Assembly (NCBI GenBank): GCA_035578905.1
Contig: JAQJVL010000103.1
Span: 1,531,947 to 1,595,946 of the forward strand
DNA from: Stictocephala bisonia
Taxonomy: Eukaryota; Arthropoda; Insecta; Hemiptera; Membracidae
Direction of reading: 5' to 3'
DNA length: 64,000 nt
Shown: positions 40,801 to 53,600 of the stretch, piece by piece
How positions within the stretch are numbered: the first letter of the stretch is position 1
How the letters are laid out: the number at the start of each line of letters is the position of its first letter
Program-made: the position numbers and the translations under genes
Notes under the pieces: generated by a model
Told to the model about the DNA's origin: nothing
Database searches by the model: none
Seen by the model: the letters and a program-made list of their open reading frames with translations, nothing else

Positions 40801-43800
40801 TACGATGTTACTGACCCACCCATCCGCCCATACACGTACGATGTTAATAAATTCCAGCTGCTTCTCCGATTGAATGAAGACTAGTTAATCGCTTCTTAAA
40901 TCAATGAGCAATCATCAACTATGTGATCAATAGTTGTTTCTGGATTGAGAAGTTTGATCCATTGCGAATGGGTTTTAAAAGAAAACATTGCAACATTTGT
41001 GGATCTTTCAGTAGACTAAGGCACAGTTACTTAAATTTTATATCTTAATTCCGTGTCCTTGACTCTAGAAAAAGAACGCAATGGCAATCATTTACAAAGA
41101 AATGTGTAGTTTGAATTTCAACTCCACAATAACACATGTGATCATTAACCATTCCCCACTTGTACTGTATTTCCAGCAGTTGCATCTACTCAAACTTTTT
41201 GTATGTTTTATTGGATGAATAAAGAACTTTGACTTTGATCCTTGTGCAAGTGATTCAACATTGTCCATCCTTAAGAGAAAGATCACTATTCATATAACAT
41301 ATATCAAATTATTTAAAATAAACTATAGCCATCAACTAACACTAAAATTAAGACTAAAACAATTATTAGACATAAAAACAAACAACCAAAACAAACAAAG
41401 ACTGGTTACTAGATCAGTTGAGGACGACATTGACCGAGATCGACTGTGGAATGGTGAACAAGGCAGTCAAAATAACAACTGTTCTGATCGCTCCTGCAAC
41501 CTATTGTACACTTTAGAAGCTACAAACAGTGTAGGACAACATAAGAACTAATTTAGAATAATACTAAAATGAGCTGCGACAGCTGCACTTGTCACCATCT
41601 GGTTGCTGCAGCGTATTAATAGATGGAGATATGCCTCGACCTTATGAGGAGGGCATTGTCCATGGTGGAGACATGGTACATAGCGGAGGGGCTATCTGTT
41701 CACTCCGGTAAGAACGTTATGGTACCATTCACAAATTTAAGGAACATGATGGTTGTCAGAGTACCAAAAATCTTTGGCAACTGCGGCCAGGTGTCTAAGA
41801 AAGTTAAGTATCTGGGTGTATGGCTAGACGACAAACTTACCTGGAATAGACACCTCACCCACGCCATAGATCGCTCTCGGACCACATTGATGAGACTGAG
41901 GTGTACCTTTGGGTGCATGAGGTGATTGAACCCTACATTGCACCCAATCCTCGTGTACATTGGCTTTATACGAGGGTCGTCAGACAAATGCTTGTATATG
42001 GAGCCATTATTTAGTAGCCCAAGGTCCAACAAGTCACTGCTGTAAAAAACCTAACTAAGGTGGAGCGGTTAGCTTGTTTGGGAATCCTTGGGGCATTTAA
42101 TCCTTGGGAATCCTTGGGGGAATCCATTGCAGCACACCAACTGCTGCAATGGAGGTGCTGCTAAGTCTGCCCCTCTTGACATTTTTACCATGGGAGAGGC
42201 AAGGCTTGTGGCACATAGGCTCCAGACCAGCAGATGCTGACAAGCTCACTCTGCCAGTAAGCACACCGAAATTTCTAGCATCCTACAATCGGACATTCTA
42301 GAGATGTTTTTGAATAGGATGCCTAGACTAACCGACTTTGACAAACCCTATTGTGTCGTCATTGGCGACAGAAAAGATTGGGAACAAGGTGAATCAATGA
42401 AGAATGCGATTACGTGGTACACAGATGGCTCGCGAACCACTCTTGCGTCAGTTAAGGGGTCTATGGTGCCAAGTCAAAAACTGGTTTGGTACTGTCATGG
42501 GGTTCTTAAAACGCTGGCGCGTTCCAATAGAGTAATCCTGTCATATCTGCTAGGTCACACCATAGTACTAGGAAACAAGAGGGCAGACCACTGTGCCAGG
42601 AAAGGCACTGAGGAACGTCTCGTTGGCCCAGAGCCAGATGCGGGGTTGCTTACAGCCTTGCCAAGAGTGTTGCCTTTACATGTGTCACCGGCAAGTTCTA
42701 GGAGACCTTGGGGGCAACACCAGGTAACAGGTAAATCAAGGAGCTCCTGTTGGAGCCGTCATACTCCAACGTGGCTGAAGTTCTTTCTCTTGCAAGATCA
42801 GAACTCCGAAGGGTGGTTGGCTTTATAACTGGACACTGGACGTTTCGGGCACACATGAACAAGATGGGGTACCCAACTCTCATTCTCTTGTGTAGGAAAT
42901 GTGGGGAGGAGGAGGAGTCTGGACGGCACATCCTCTTTCACTGCCCGGCCCTAGCTAGGAAGCGGGCTCTCACCTTGGGCGGCGTTTTAGAACGTGGCCA
43001 AGGTGTAGCACAGGAAAACCTCATCAAGGCAATCTCAAGGTTCTCTAAGGACCTTGAATTGGATGAGGTTTGAAGTCCTGTAAAGGAGGGCGCATAATAA
43101 ATCTTTCGGTTTAGGGGTTTGAAGCCTGGCCCTCCAAATTCTAAAAAAAGTTTGGTTATAATAAATTATTATTGAGGTTAAAATAATAAATTTAAGTTCC
43201 TAATAAAGAATTTATAAAAAAAATAAATAAAAAAAATAAAAATTGTAACCAAAATTATATTTAAAAGTCTTGAATTATGTGGTATAAATAAACTATTAAA
43301 CATTACTAGGGGACCCCCTGTGTTCATGAGCCAATCTCGTCACACACTGCACTTGTTACACCTCGCTCTGTGACTTTTGATTATAAATAATAACTGTATA
43401 ACGTGAAATTGCAATATTACATTTATTTATAGTAACTCATTCTTAATACTTTCGTTGCTACCTATTTATTAGTATAAACACAAAATAATATAACTTTGCT
43501 TATTTCAAACGTGTTCATTTATTTTGTTTTTGTTTAACAGCTGAAGATTAATTAAATAAAATAACTGCATTACAGTAGACCGTAGCACTACTATCAAATG
43601 TGAATAAAACCATGCTTAAAACGTTCCCTTGTTTAACAATATGGAAGCTATTTGTTTAAAACTTATTGGAATCCATTATTTATATTTTAACAGCTGTTAC
43701 TTTTTAATTCATTTAAATCTCTGCGTTATTCTTATGACCGAAAAATGTACTTTGAGGACTTCCCTACTATTCAGGGTAAAAATATTGAAGAATAAGACCT

Positions 43801-46800
43801 TATTGCAAAATTACGAATAGATGCAAATTTTTTGACACCTTAACCGTTTAAATTGATCGAGAAATAAGGGAGGAGTTGCGATGGCAAAAAAAGGCTTCAC
43901 ATATTATATATAAGGATTATTTTCTTTAATTAACATTGAAACAACATTGGACTACTTTTTCACTTCATATAGTTTTACAGTTGAACCTTTATTAAATGTA
44001 CATAAAAAATATGTCATGGAAGTCTAACTACAGTGGCAGTAAATTTGTATTGCACTAATCAAAACTATATCTACGAATCATTTTTGCTTGATTCTTCAAG
44101 TAAATATGGAGTCAGCGATGTTTTATAACACTAGTTTGATGATGAATATTTTTGTATACTCAAAGACTAAATTTTAATGTGTCTTGCCTTGTGTACAAAC
44201 AAGCAAGTTGTTTTTCTGGTCTTACCAAATTAGTTGAATGTTAAACTCTTATAAAACCAATAGACTCAATGTTCTCCCACCTTTTCAGTGTATTACGGTT
44301 TAACCTTGTACAAAGGAGGAAGATAGGTCAAAGTAAAGTGTAGGTAGCGAGGTTAAATGGTGTTAATAGTGCCATTGGAAGGTCACATTTAATACAACAC
44401 CACACTTTGTGATGCACTTCCTGGAATAAGAACCTTATCATATCTACTCATTTTATTACTATAAAGGCTTTAATTTATGACTGAGTCAATCCTTTATGAT
44501 CCAGTTTGTAAAAAAATTTTCTGTTGGTGGATTTGTACAAATGTACAAATAAAGTACATTTTCAGTACATAGTTTATTCATATTTGTAAGACCTCCTTAG
44601 TAGACTGTTCCCATTAAAAATTTTTTTCTGTTAAATATATTATTCTTTATTATTAAATTCATATTATTAACATAATTCCTACAATACCCTCTTTCATCCT
44701 GTTATCACGTCAATCCTGAACAAATCACTTGCAACCTCAATATTCCCATCTGCCTGGAAATCAGCGATTGTTCGGCCAATCGCCAAGACGTCCTCTCCAT
44801 CTTCTCCATCTGATTATCGTCCAATCAGTATCTTACCTGCGCTCTCTAAATGTCTTGAGAGGATTGTTCACCAACAAGTATATAATTATCTTTCTAGTAA
44901 TGATCTTCTTGGTAAGTTTCATTCAGGTTTTCGGAGAAATCACAGTACCACCACTGCACTTCTATATATCACTGAGGATATTCGAAAAGCTATGGACATC
45001 AGACAAGTGACATTGCTCACTCTGTTTGATTTTTCTAAAGCGTTTGATTGTGTCTATCATCCACTGCTCAAAGTCAAACTTTCTCATCTTGGTTTCTCGT
45101 CTGACAGTATTTCCTGGTTTGAGTCCTATCTGACTGGCAGGCGTCAGCGTGTAGGCCTACATGTGAATAACGAATACTCTAATTGGGGAAGTGTAACCAA
45201 AGGTGTCCCTCAGGGCTCTGTACTTGGACCTCTACTGTTTACTTTGTACATCAATGACTTGTCCAACAGCATTTCTCACTGTAAATATCACCTTTATGCT
45301 GACGATTTACAAATATACTCTCACGTTGATGTATCAGACTTAAATGAAGGGGTTAATAGAATGAATTCTGACATTAAATCTATTGGTGACTGGGCGTTCA
45401 GGCACAGCTTAAGACTGAACAACAACAAGACTCAACCTATTATTATTGGACATAACAGACTGATGGCACAGATTGATCTTGATACAGTACCCCGTATCTC
45501 TATTGATAATAATTCACTTAACTACTGTGACAAAATTAAGAACTTGGGACTCCTTATGAATACTACACTTACATGGTCTGATCATGTATCTTTAACATGT
45601 AATAGGGTTTTTGCTGGTATTCACACTCTTAAGAGATATTATAACTGTTTACCTTTAGATGTTAAGATTATGTTAGTAAAAACTCTTGTATTTCCCCACT
45701 TTGACTACTGCGACATTGTCATCAATGACATGCCTACCCATCTTTCTGATAAACTTCAACGAGCGCAGAACTACTGTCTACGTTATATTTTCAATCTTCG
45801 TCGAGATGAACATATCACTCCTTACTTCAGACGGCTAAATTTACTAAAGTTACTTGAGTACAGAAAGGTCAAAATTTTATCTTTACTGTACAATGTTCTT
45901 CAATCCAAAAATCCTTCTTATTTAGCTTCAAATTTTGTGTTTAACTTCAGCATAAGTAATCGGGACACGCGTCAGGGTTCTTCAATGTTAACTATTCCAG
46001 CTCATCGAACAGCACTTTACAATAGATCTTTTACTGTCACTGCCTGCAGACTGTGGAATAAACTTGATCCTTCAACTCGAAATATTGATAGTCGAGCTCG
46101 GTTTGTTGCGGCACTAAGGGAGTGGTTGTCGGCGGATTCATGGGGGTTGTAGGCCTTGGCCGTGCTGTCGATGCTGGACTGAGTGTATGTGTGATGTATG
46201 TTTGTTGTGAACTTGGAATACTTTTTATTTATTATTATTTTATTCATTATATATGTTTTTTTTATTTATTATTTATTTTTTATTTGTTTATTTATTTATT
46301 TTTTCATGTAAGTAATTAGTTTTGTTTTCTTCTTTGTTTTATGTTCTTTCATGCTTTATGCTTAATTTGTTTAGTTTTAATTATCTTGAAACTCTGATTT
46401 TTTAAAATTGTTGTTTAACTTATAAATAATGTGCTCAGCAGTAGTGAACACGTAAGAACTCTTTAGATATACTCATTTTAGTTAAGTATTAATTTTTCTT
46501 TATGAGGTTAAGTGTAAGAGAGGACCTAATGGTCCTAACTTTGCCTCAGAAAATAAAACGTTTTTCATTTCATTTCATTTCATTTCATCTCCAAAAGTTT
46601 GTATTTGTTTAGTTTTAACTCTTCTATTTGTTTTGTTTTTTTTTGTTTCAGTAATTAAAATCTTTAGGAAATCAAGTAATTTACTATTACTAGTAACAGC
46701 TTCAATTTATTTTAAATTTCATATTTATCAGAAAAAAATTTGTGCCTCTTTAATTTGTTGGTTATTTACATCAGTTTAATGTAGTGCAAATAGAGCATTC

Positions 46801-49800
46801 TTACTAATAACAATCAAATTTAGTTTTGTTATTTTCATTAGTTTTTCGTTAATATAATTTGTTTAATGGTTTTTACAGGATGGATAGGTATTGTGCTGGT
46901 GGTGGTGTTTTGCCTGAATGCTGGATTTGGAGGTACTCGCCTCGGTCACTGCTGGGCCATGTTAGAGGAGAGATATCCTGAGTACCGTGGGAAAACACGC
47001 AACCCTTATCCCACCATTGCCTACCGGGCTGTTGGTCAATGGGGCAGGTTAGAACGACTTCATTTTATTTATCAATTTTAATCCTTATGTATATAAAAAA
47101 TGTTTCTTCATTTAAAAAATATTTTTAAATGATTTGTGTAGGTTTTCTGTACAAAATGTCTACTGAAGATACATATTTGAATGTAATAATATTTCTTTAA
47201 TATGCTATGTTGTTTTATTATTTTACTATAATAATAAGTTATTTTTTATACAATAAGCAGTTTAAAAACATTACTACGTACCTGTTGTACTTTACCAGAA
47301 CTAACCCCAACACAGATAACTGCAGAATTTAGAATTAGGAACTTAAAATTTATACATTTTAAAATCACAAATAATTCATACCACACTGCTTAGTTTGACC
47401 TAAAAGTAATAGTCCGTAAATTAAGGTCTCCAATGCTTTTTCTCCTCGCAAGCATAATTTTATTGCAAAACCAATCATAGATTCTGAAATCTTGGACATG
47501 TAGCTATTTTTCAACTTAGTTCCTGTCATAATCTAAGCTGTTTAGGGAGTCGCTCCACAAGCTATTCCATACCCACGTTATATCACTCTCCCACCAACTC
47601 GTGTAGGAAGGAATTGTCACTTCAGAATTTTATTCCCCCCCAAGTGCTCTTTACAAGTTAAGATCCAAATAGGAGTTACTGAGGACCAATTCAGGGCTGT
47701 ATGGAGGATGGTCAGTGATTTACCACCCAAATTTGGCAATGAAATCTAGTTAAGGCAACGTGAGGGGGCTTTGTCACAGAATAGGGAGAAAACACAAATA
47801 AATTTTCCATCCATTGTGGAGCGCTAGAGTAGTTGCATGTAAATGTAACGCAGTTTAAACCAGTTGTGGTTGCGGGCCTCACTAATATGGTGGAATCTCA
47901 GATTATACCTAATCTGGACTCACTATCCTCTTTAAGTGGTCTACATCCAACTACAATCAGAAGGAGTGATTTGTTTCTTTTTGAACCTGTCGCTGAAAAA
48001 GATAGTAAGAGTGTAATAAAATTGTTTAAGTAATAAGTATTCAACAGGTTATGATGAAGTACCAATGCCAATCATACAACTTTCAGTTGATATTTTAAAG
48101 AAACCTTTTACTCTAATCAACTCATTTTTTATTTCCAGCATTTTCCTTTCACGACTCAAGGTATCCAAAATTACGCCAATTTTTAAATCAGGTGATACCG
48201 AAATTATTTTTAACTATAGGCCATTATCGTTAATATCTTCTTTTTCCAAATTATATGAGTGAGTTATTGCCAGGCTGTTGAAAAATTACTTGGAAACTAA
48301 TAATCTCATTTCCATGGATCAACGCGGCTTTGGATACATTAAGTTGGTTGTTGGTGCAAATATTGACTTCATTGAATCAACTATAGAATCTGTTGATATA
48401 GGTGAACAAACAATTGTAATTTTTATTGACCTTAGTAAAGCTTTCGATAGTGTATGTCATATTAAATTATTAAATATATTGGCAAAACATGGTGAGAAAT
48501 AGAGCCATTTCTTGTGCAAAAACAGAAGTAATTTTGTTGAACTGCAATATATTAACAATTGTAACCAGTCTACAACATATAAATCTAAAACAAACCAACT
48601 AAAATATGGTGTCCTGCATGGACCAATATTAGGACCGTTACTATTTTTGTGTTACATTAATGGAGTGCCTAATTTAAGTATTTCCAGCAAAATTAAATTA
48701 TATGCAGATGATGTTGACATAAAATTGTCAGGATATCATTTAGACAAAATAAAAAATGTCTGCCTTTATCCAACTTGCATTTATTCAACAATATTTAGCT
48801 GAATTAAATCTTTTAATATATCTCAGTAAAACAACATTTATAAATGTTTGTGCCACAAAAAAGAAAAAGAAATGTTTGTTATGAAATATTTGTTTAAATG
48901 GTTATTGTTTTGAAGAAAATAATAAAACAAAGTTTTTGGGTATGTCTGTTGATGACCACATTAATTGGTATTCTCATGGAGATAAAGTTTGTAAAAAAAT
49001 ATCTATAGGACTTTTTTACTGAGAAAACTATCATCTCTTTGAATTATTACAACTATGAGATTGGTATAATTTGCATTCGTTACACTCTCATGTTTCTTTT
49101 GGTTTGATTTTGTATGGTGGCACCTGAACTGCTAACTTTAAAAGATCCTAAATTTACAAAAAAAATCTGTAAGATTATAATGAAATTGAAACGGTATGAA
49201 TCAGCCAAGTAACATTTTCCAGCATGAGGTTAATTGATAATTATTAAAAACACCATTTAGAACATGTTCTTCTAAAAGGGGTAGTTTATTCTTCACACCA
49301 TTATGAATGCACCAAACTAATTAATTATAAGGTAATTAGTTTGGTGCATGTGTTTATTATGTATATTTTTTTAATTACTTTTGGCATTAAAAGAAACTAT
49401 AATAATTCATATTTGCTGAAATCTAACCATTCATATGATGCCAGACATAAAGATGCATTTTAATTCCCATATACTAAAGTTTTATTTTAAAAACCACCAT
49501 ATGCTGGTATTAAGTATTTTAATTTGTTACCATTAGAAATTAAAAGTATATTTGATTTTGAGGAATACAAAAATAAATAAAAAAAATATTCATAATTAGT
49601 AAGCCTTTATGTTCTTTAGAGGAATTTTCTATTGAATAATGAGATTGATAGAGATAGTTGCAATTTATTTTTGTGTAATAATATATTATTGATATTTTTA
49701 ATTTTAATATTTATAGACTAAATCTTGATTTTTGACCATTTACGTTGTAATGTCTGACGCCATTCTATACATATTGTATTCTGTATTATAAATAAAGAAT

Positions 49801-50543
49801 GATCTGAATTTAACTAACAAAAAACATTCCTGTTAGATGTGATATATATTATAAGTGTATATAATCAAGGGGTTTTTTTAAGTCTAAATGTCTTATACGG
49901 TTTCTTCACGAAATTATAGAAAACGTCCATTAATCCTCATTAATCTTATCAATATTCCATCATTATCAAATTTTAAAAATAAAATTATTTTTTTAGTTGG
50001 CTGTATATTGATCTGTATTGTAATGACAAACGTGCTAAATTTGTATAACCCTTATGTGCAGTTTACCAACTGTTCATAAATAAACAAGATTTAATTAACA
50101 AACAACCAGTCACAATAGGGCTTAAATAATAGTACAAACATTTATATTCTTGAACATATAAGAGAATAAATTAAAAGATTAGTTAATAAATATCCGTCAA
50201 CAATTTTTAAATCTAAACTGTATAAACTGGTTGCTAAAAAATCCTTTTTATGAACTAGAAGAGTTTTTTAGTATTCAAAATATTAATTTCTAGATAGTTT
50301 TTAGATACTCAATATTTTGTTACTTTAAAATTAGACCTGTTCTGTAAATTATGATTTTACTTTTAGTTTATTTTTAACGTGTAACTATTTTTAATATATT
50401 GAGAAATAAAGACACTATGTGCTTATTAAATATTTTTTTACTCTGTCTATTAGATGTAATAAGAGAATAAAGATTATTATTATTTACTATCCAATATTTT
50501 GTAATTAATGAATCTTGACTTTAAAAAAACAATTATTTAAAAG

Positions 50544-50615
<72 letters not shown>

Positions 50616-53600
50616 TTCTTTTTATTTAATTCATTGTAAATATGGATACATTGAATCTGTCTAAAAGTCTATAAATGAATAAAAATAAGGATGATAAGAG
50701 TAGTTTTTATTGGATTTTTTTACATTAATTATATTTGTGTACCACCAACAAACAACTGTCCATGAGGTATTAAACCAGCCTTGCTTGTTTTTAACATCTC
50801 TCCGGTGTCTTGTGTGAGATAGCTATTAAATTCATAGATCACTTTTGTTTACTCCTGTTACTTGATACATATAATTGGATTTTATACAAACAATTGAGAC
50901 ATTTACGGCAAATAGTCCATTATTTAGTCAAGTTCTTTAACAATTGACTCCACTAATCATCATCATTGCAATTTCAATGCAGATCGACCATTGTGAAAAT
51001 GAAATAAATGATCGTTTGATATTTCAGCCTGCTGGTGTCCGGTTGCATGCAGTTTACTCTCTTTGGAGTCGGCATAGTTTATTTGCTTCTCTCAGCCCAG
51101 ATTGTCCAGGAGCTCTTGAAGGAACTTATTCCCGAAGTGGGATACTGCATGTGGTTCTTTTTGTTTGCCATACTAATCACACCACCCATGTGGCTTGGTT
51201 CGCCCAAAGACTTCTGGTAAGAATATTCTGTTTAATTTCTCCCACGTTTTGTCTTAGATATTTTCAAACTTGTAAATTGTAAATTTATTACTTCAGATCA
51301 TTTACTGCTAAAGTAGATTACTTCAATCATTTAATGTGTAGCTGTTATCAAACACTTGTAATACATGTACAGTACAAACTTGATTATCCGGCCTTGCTTT
51401 ATCCGACTGTCCATGTTTTTCGACTTTACAATCAAAAGAAGTAATAATTTTACAATATGAAATTATAACTATGTGGAAGCGCCGTTCAGCCCTGCAGCAC
51501 AAATATCGCACATGAGGGATTGAGTTTTGCATTTTTAATATCGCAGGTGTCGTACCTTTAAATTGTCCTGCAATCCTGATTGTCACTGTGTAATGTGAAC
51601 GAAAATCTGAGCTGGCGTTTTGTTTACTTCTGTAACAGAGTAGCAGGAAGAGTCCATTTCTCTCATATGGGGAAGTGGAGGAAATCATTGCGCACAACCC
51701 TCAGTATTGTCAGTCTTTTGTTTACTGTGGCAAAGTGAAAACACATTCTTGTTCATTTAAAGTATGTAATTACTATACATCCTTGTAAAATGACTAAACT
51801 TGTATAGTATAGCAAGTTTTTATTTAAATACTATACAGGAACATAACATATGATGTCAGAGTTTGAAATGAGTAAAACAGTTGATTTAACGCTTTCCACT
51901 TGTATGTTGGATGCTGTCCGACATCGTAATTTAGCTGTTTCACTCGTATTCAAACGGCGTCCGACTGGACAATGACGCAAGTTTCGTTTGGTTATCGATG
52001 TTCCCAATTCGTGCTGCTATCATGCGGAAACTATATGAACTACAATTGGTCATCATGGGAACTGAAATGTCACGTGATGTTATTTTTTCTTGTTTAGTCT
52101 AACCTTCAGTTCTATGTTTCATTAGTTGACACTTGACAGTAGTGTAAAAATTTCGGCTTATAGTAGTTCAAATCTTACGGATGCTGAAGTAATATAACAA
52201 TTAATACGTGATTTATCAGATGGTGAATCAAGTGAAGATGAAGGTGTTAGTAATGATGAAATAACTCTTCCAACACTAGAAAATAAAATATCTATTAAAG
52301 TGACAGTGTTGTACAAGTAGGACAAACTGTAAATAGTGGTGATGGTAATATATAATATTTGAATGATATCATACCATGTTACAAAAAACTGTTTAGTTAA
52401 CTTTTGTTTTCTTTCCATTCTATCACATATCAAATATAAATTTAAGTGTTTAAATTCATTTTATAACATTTTAATCATTGCATAAACCTAACAAATACTA
52501 AACTGCTTCTTATTACCAAAAATACGTCATAATATTACGAGCTGAGGGTGCAAACAGGTAAAAAAATAATCAAGTGGAAAGGGTTGAAAAACATATATCT
52601 TATGAAACACAATATTTCGACAATATGTAGTTGGCCATATTTGTCTTGTCAAAATTCGCCTAGCCTTTGTGATTTTCGTTACGTACAATTTTAGGTGCTT
52701 CTCTCTCACTTGCCTTCCTATACGAGTTAATAAATCTGTTTTTTATTAGATAATCAAGTTATATGTGACTTATGTTTTATTCGGCTTTAATTGTATCTGG
52801 CTTGACCTACCGCCACATGTGGACAGATAGCCAAGATTGTACTGTACGCATAAGCATTGAAACTGTCAGCATATTATTTTGTTATCAGACCAACTAGAAG
52901 TTGACCTATCTTGGGGTATGTAGAAAATAGTAACATGACAATTTACTAAGGTCTAAGTAGCAGAAGACTTAGTTTGTCATCTGTCACTGGTTAATCAATC
53001 CCGCTATGTGTTGAGTAATATGAACTAAATAGTATTTCATAAATATATTTAAATGTTTTAAATTGTCATTTGTGTCAAAAAATGTGTATTTATTTACATT
53101 GGCTTAATTTTTTAACTCAAATGAGCAAAAGGTTTAGTTTAGTTTTAAGCAGCCAAGTAATAATTTTAAACTAAACCAACTTTACCAAAACATTTTAAAT
53201 TGATGTTAGTTGAAATAAATCCTTGATAAGAATGCAATATTTTTTACAGAAATTTGTATCCGAAAATAATCAAGTGTTAGGATTAAACTGTAATTACTAT
53301 GAAAAAAGTAATAGTAAATTTTCTATTATCAAAACAATACTGAGCCAGGTTTGTAAATATAATCAACTTCTGTTTAACCTGATAGGGTTAATTTGTAACT
53401 CTATCAGGGTCATGAGAGCTACAAGCTACTTGACCCTAGGGGGGACGTAGGGCTGCAACGAAGGACCTCCACCGGGCTATGTTCTGCGTCAAACACTTAA
53501 TCTCTCCCCAGGTCTTTCCTTCTTCCTGAATTTCTCTTTCCACTGTCCTTTGCCATGTCTGTCTGGGTCTTCCTCTCTTTCTTTTTCCAAATAACCCACC

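Larger units (their letters stand above)
44671..46589 (+). mobile_element. 5'-truncated LINE with long open reading frame and (TTTCA)n tail
   Basis: The body begins abruptly inside the reverse transcriptase and ends in ATAAAACGTTTTTCATTTCA, with five TTTCA units to 46589. The 3' UTR holds a hairpin at 46521-46536 (AGGACC-TAAT-GGTCCT). It sits in the sense direction in transporter intron 2. Few mutations suggest a young insertion. Confidence 0.9.
27896..46878. other. Transporter intron 2, 19 kb
   Basis: Holds SINEs, LINE relics, pogo-like MITEs and the long-ORF LINE listed separately. Unassigned stretches over 300 bp include 27900-28650, 29230-31560 (with a less AT-rich island at 30780-31060), 31670-32980, 33700-34180, 34530-35940, 37280-37860, 38830-39090, 39220-40190, 40860-41590 and 43920-44670. 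I see no host exon in these. Confidence 0.55.

Noticed and set aside
51323..51697. 124-codon minus-strand ORF
   Set aside because: Lies across the end of a pogo-like MITE; composition is not protein-like and no transposase motif is seen.
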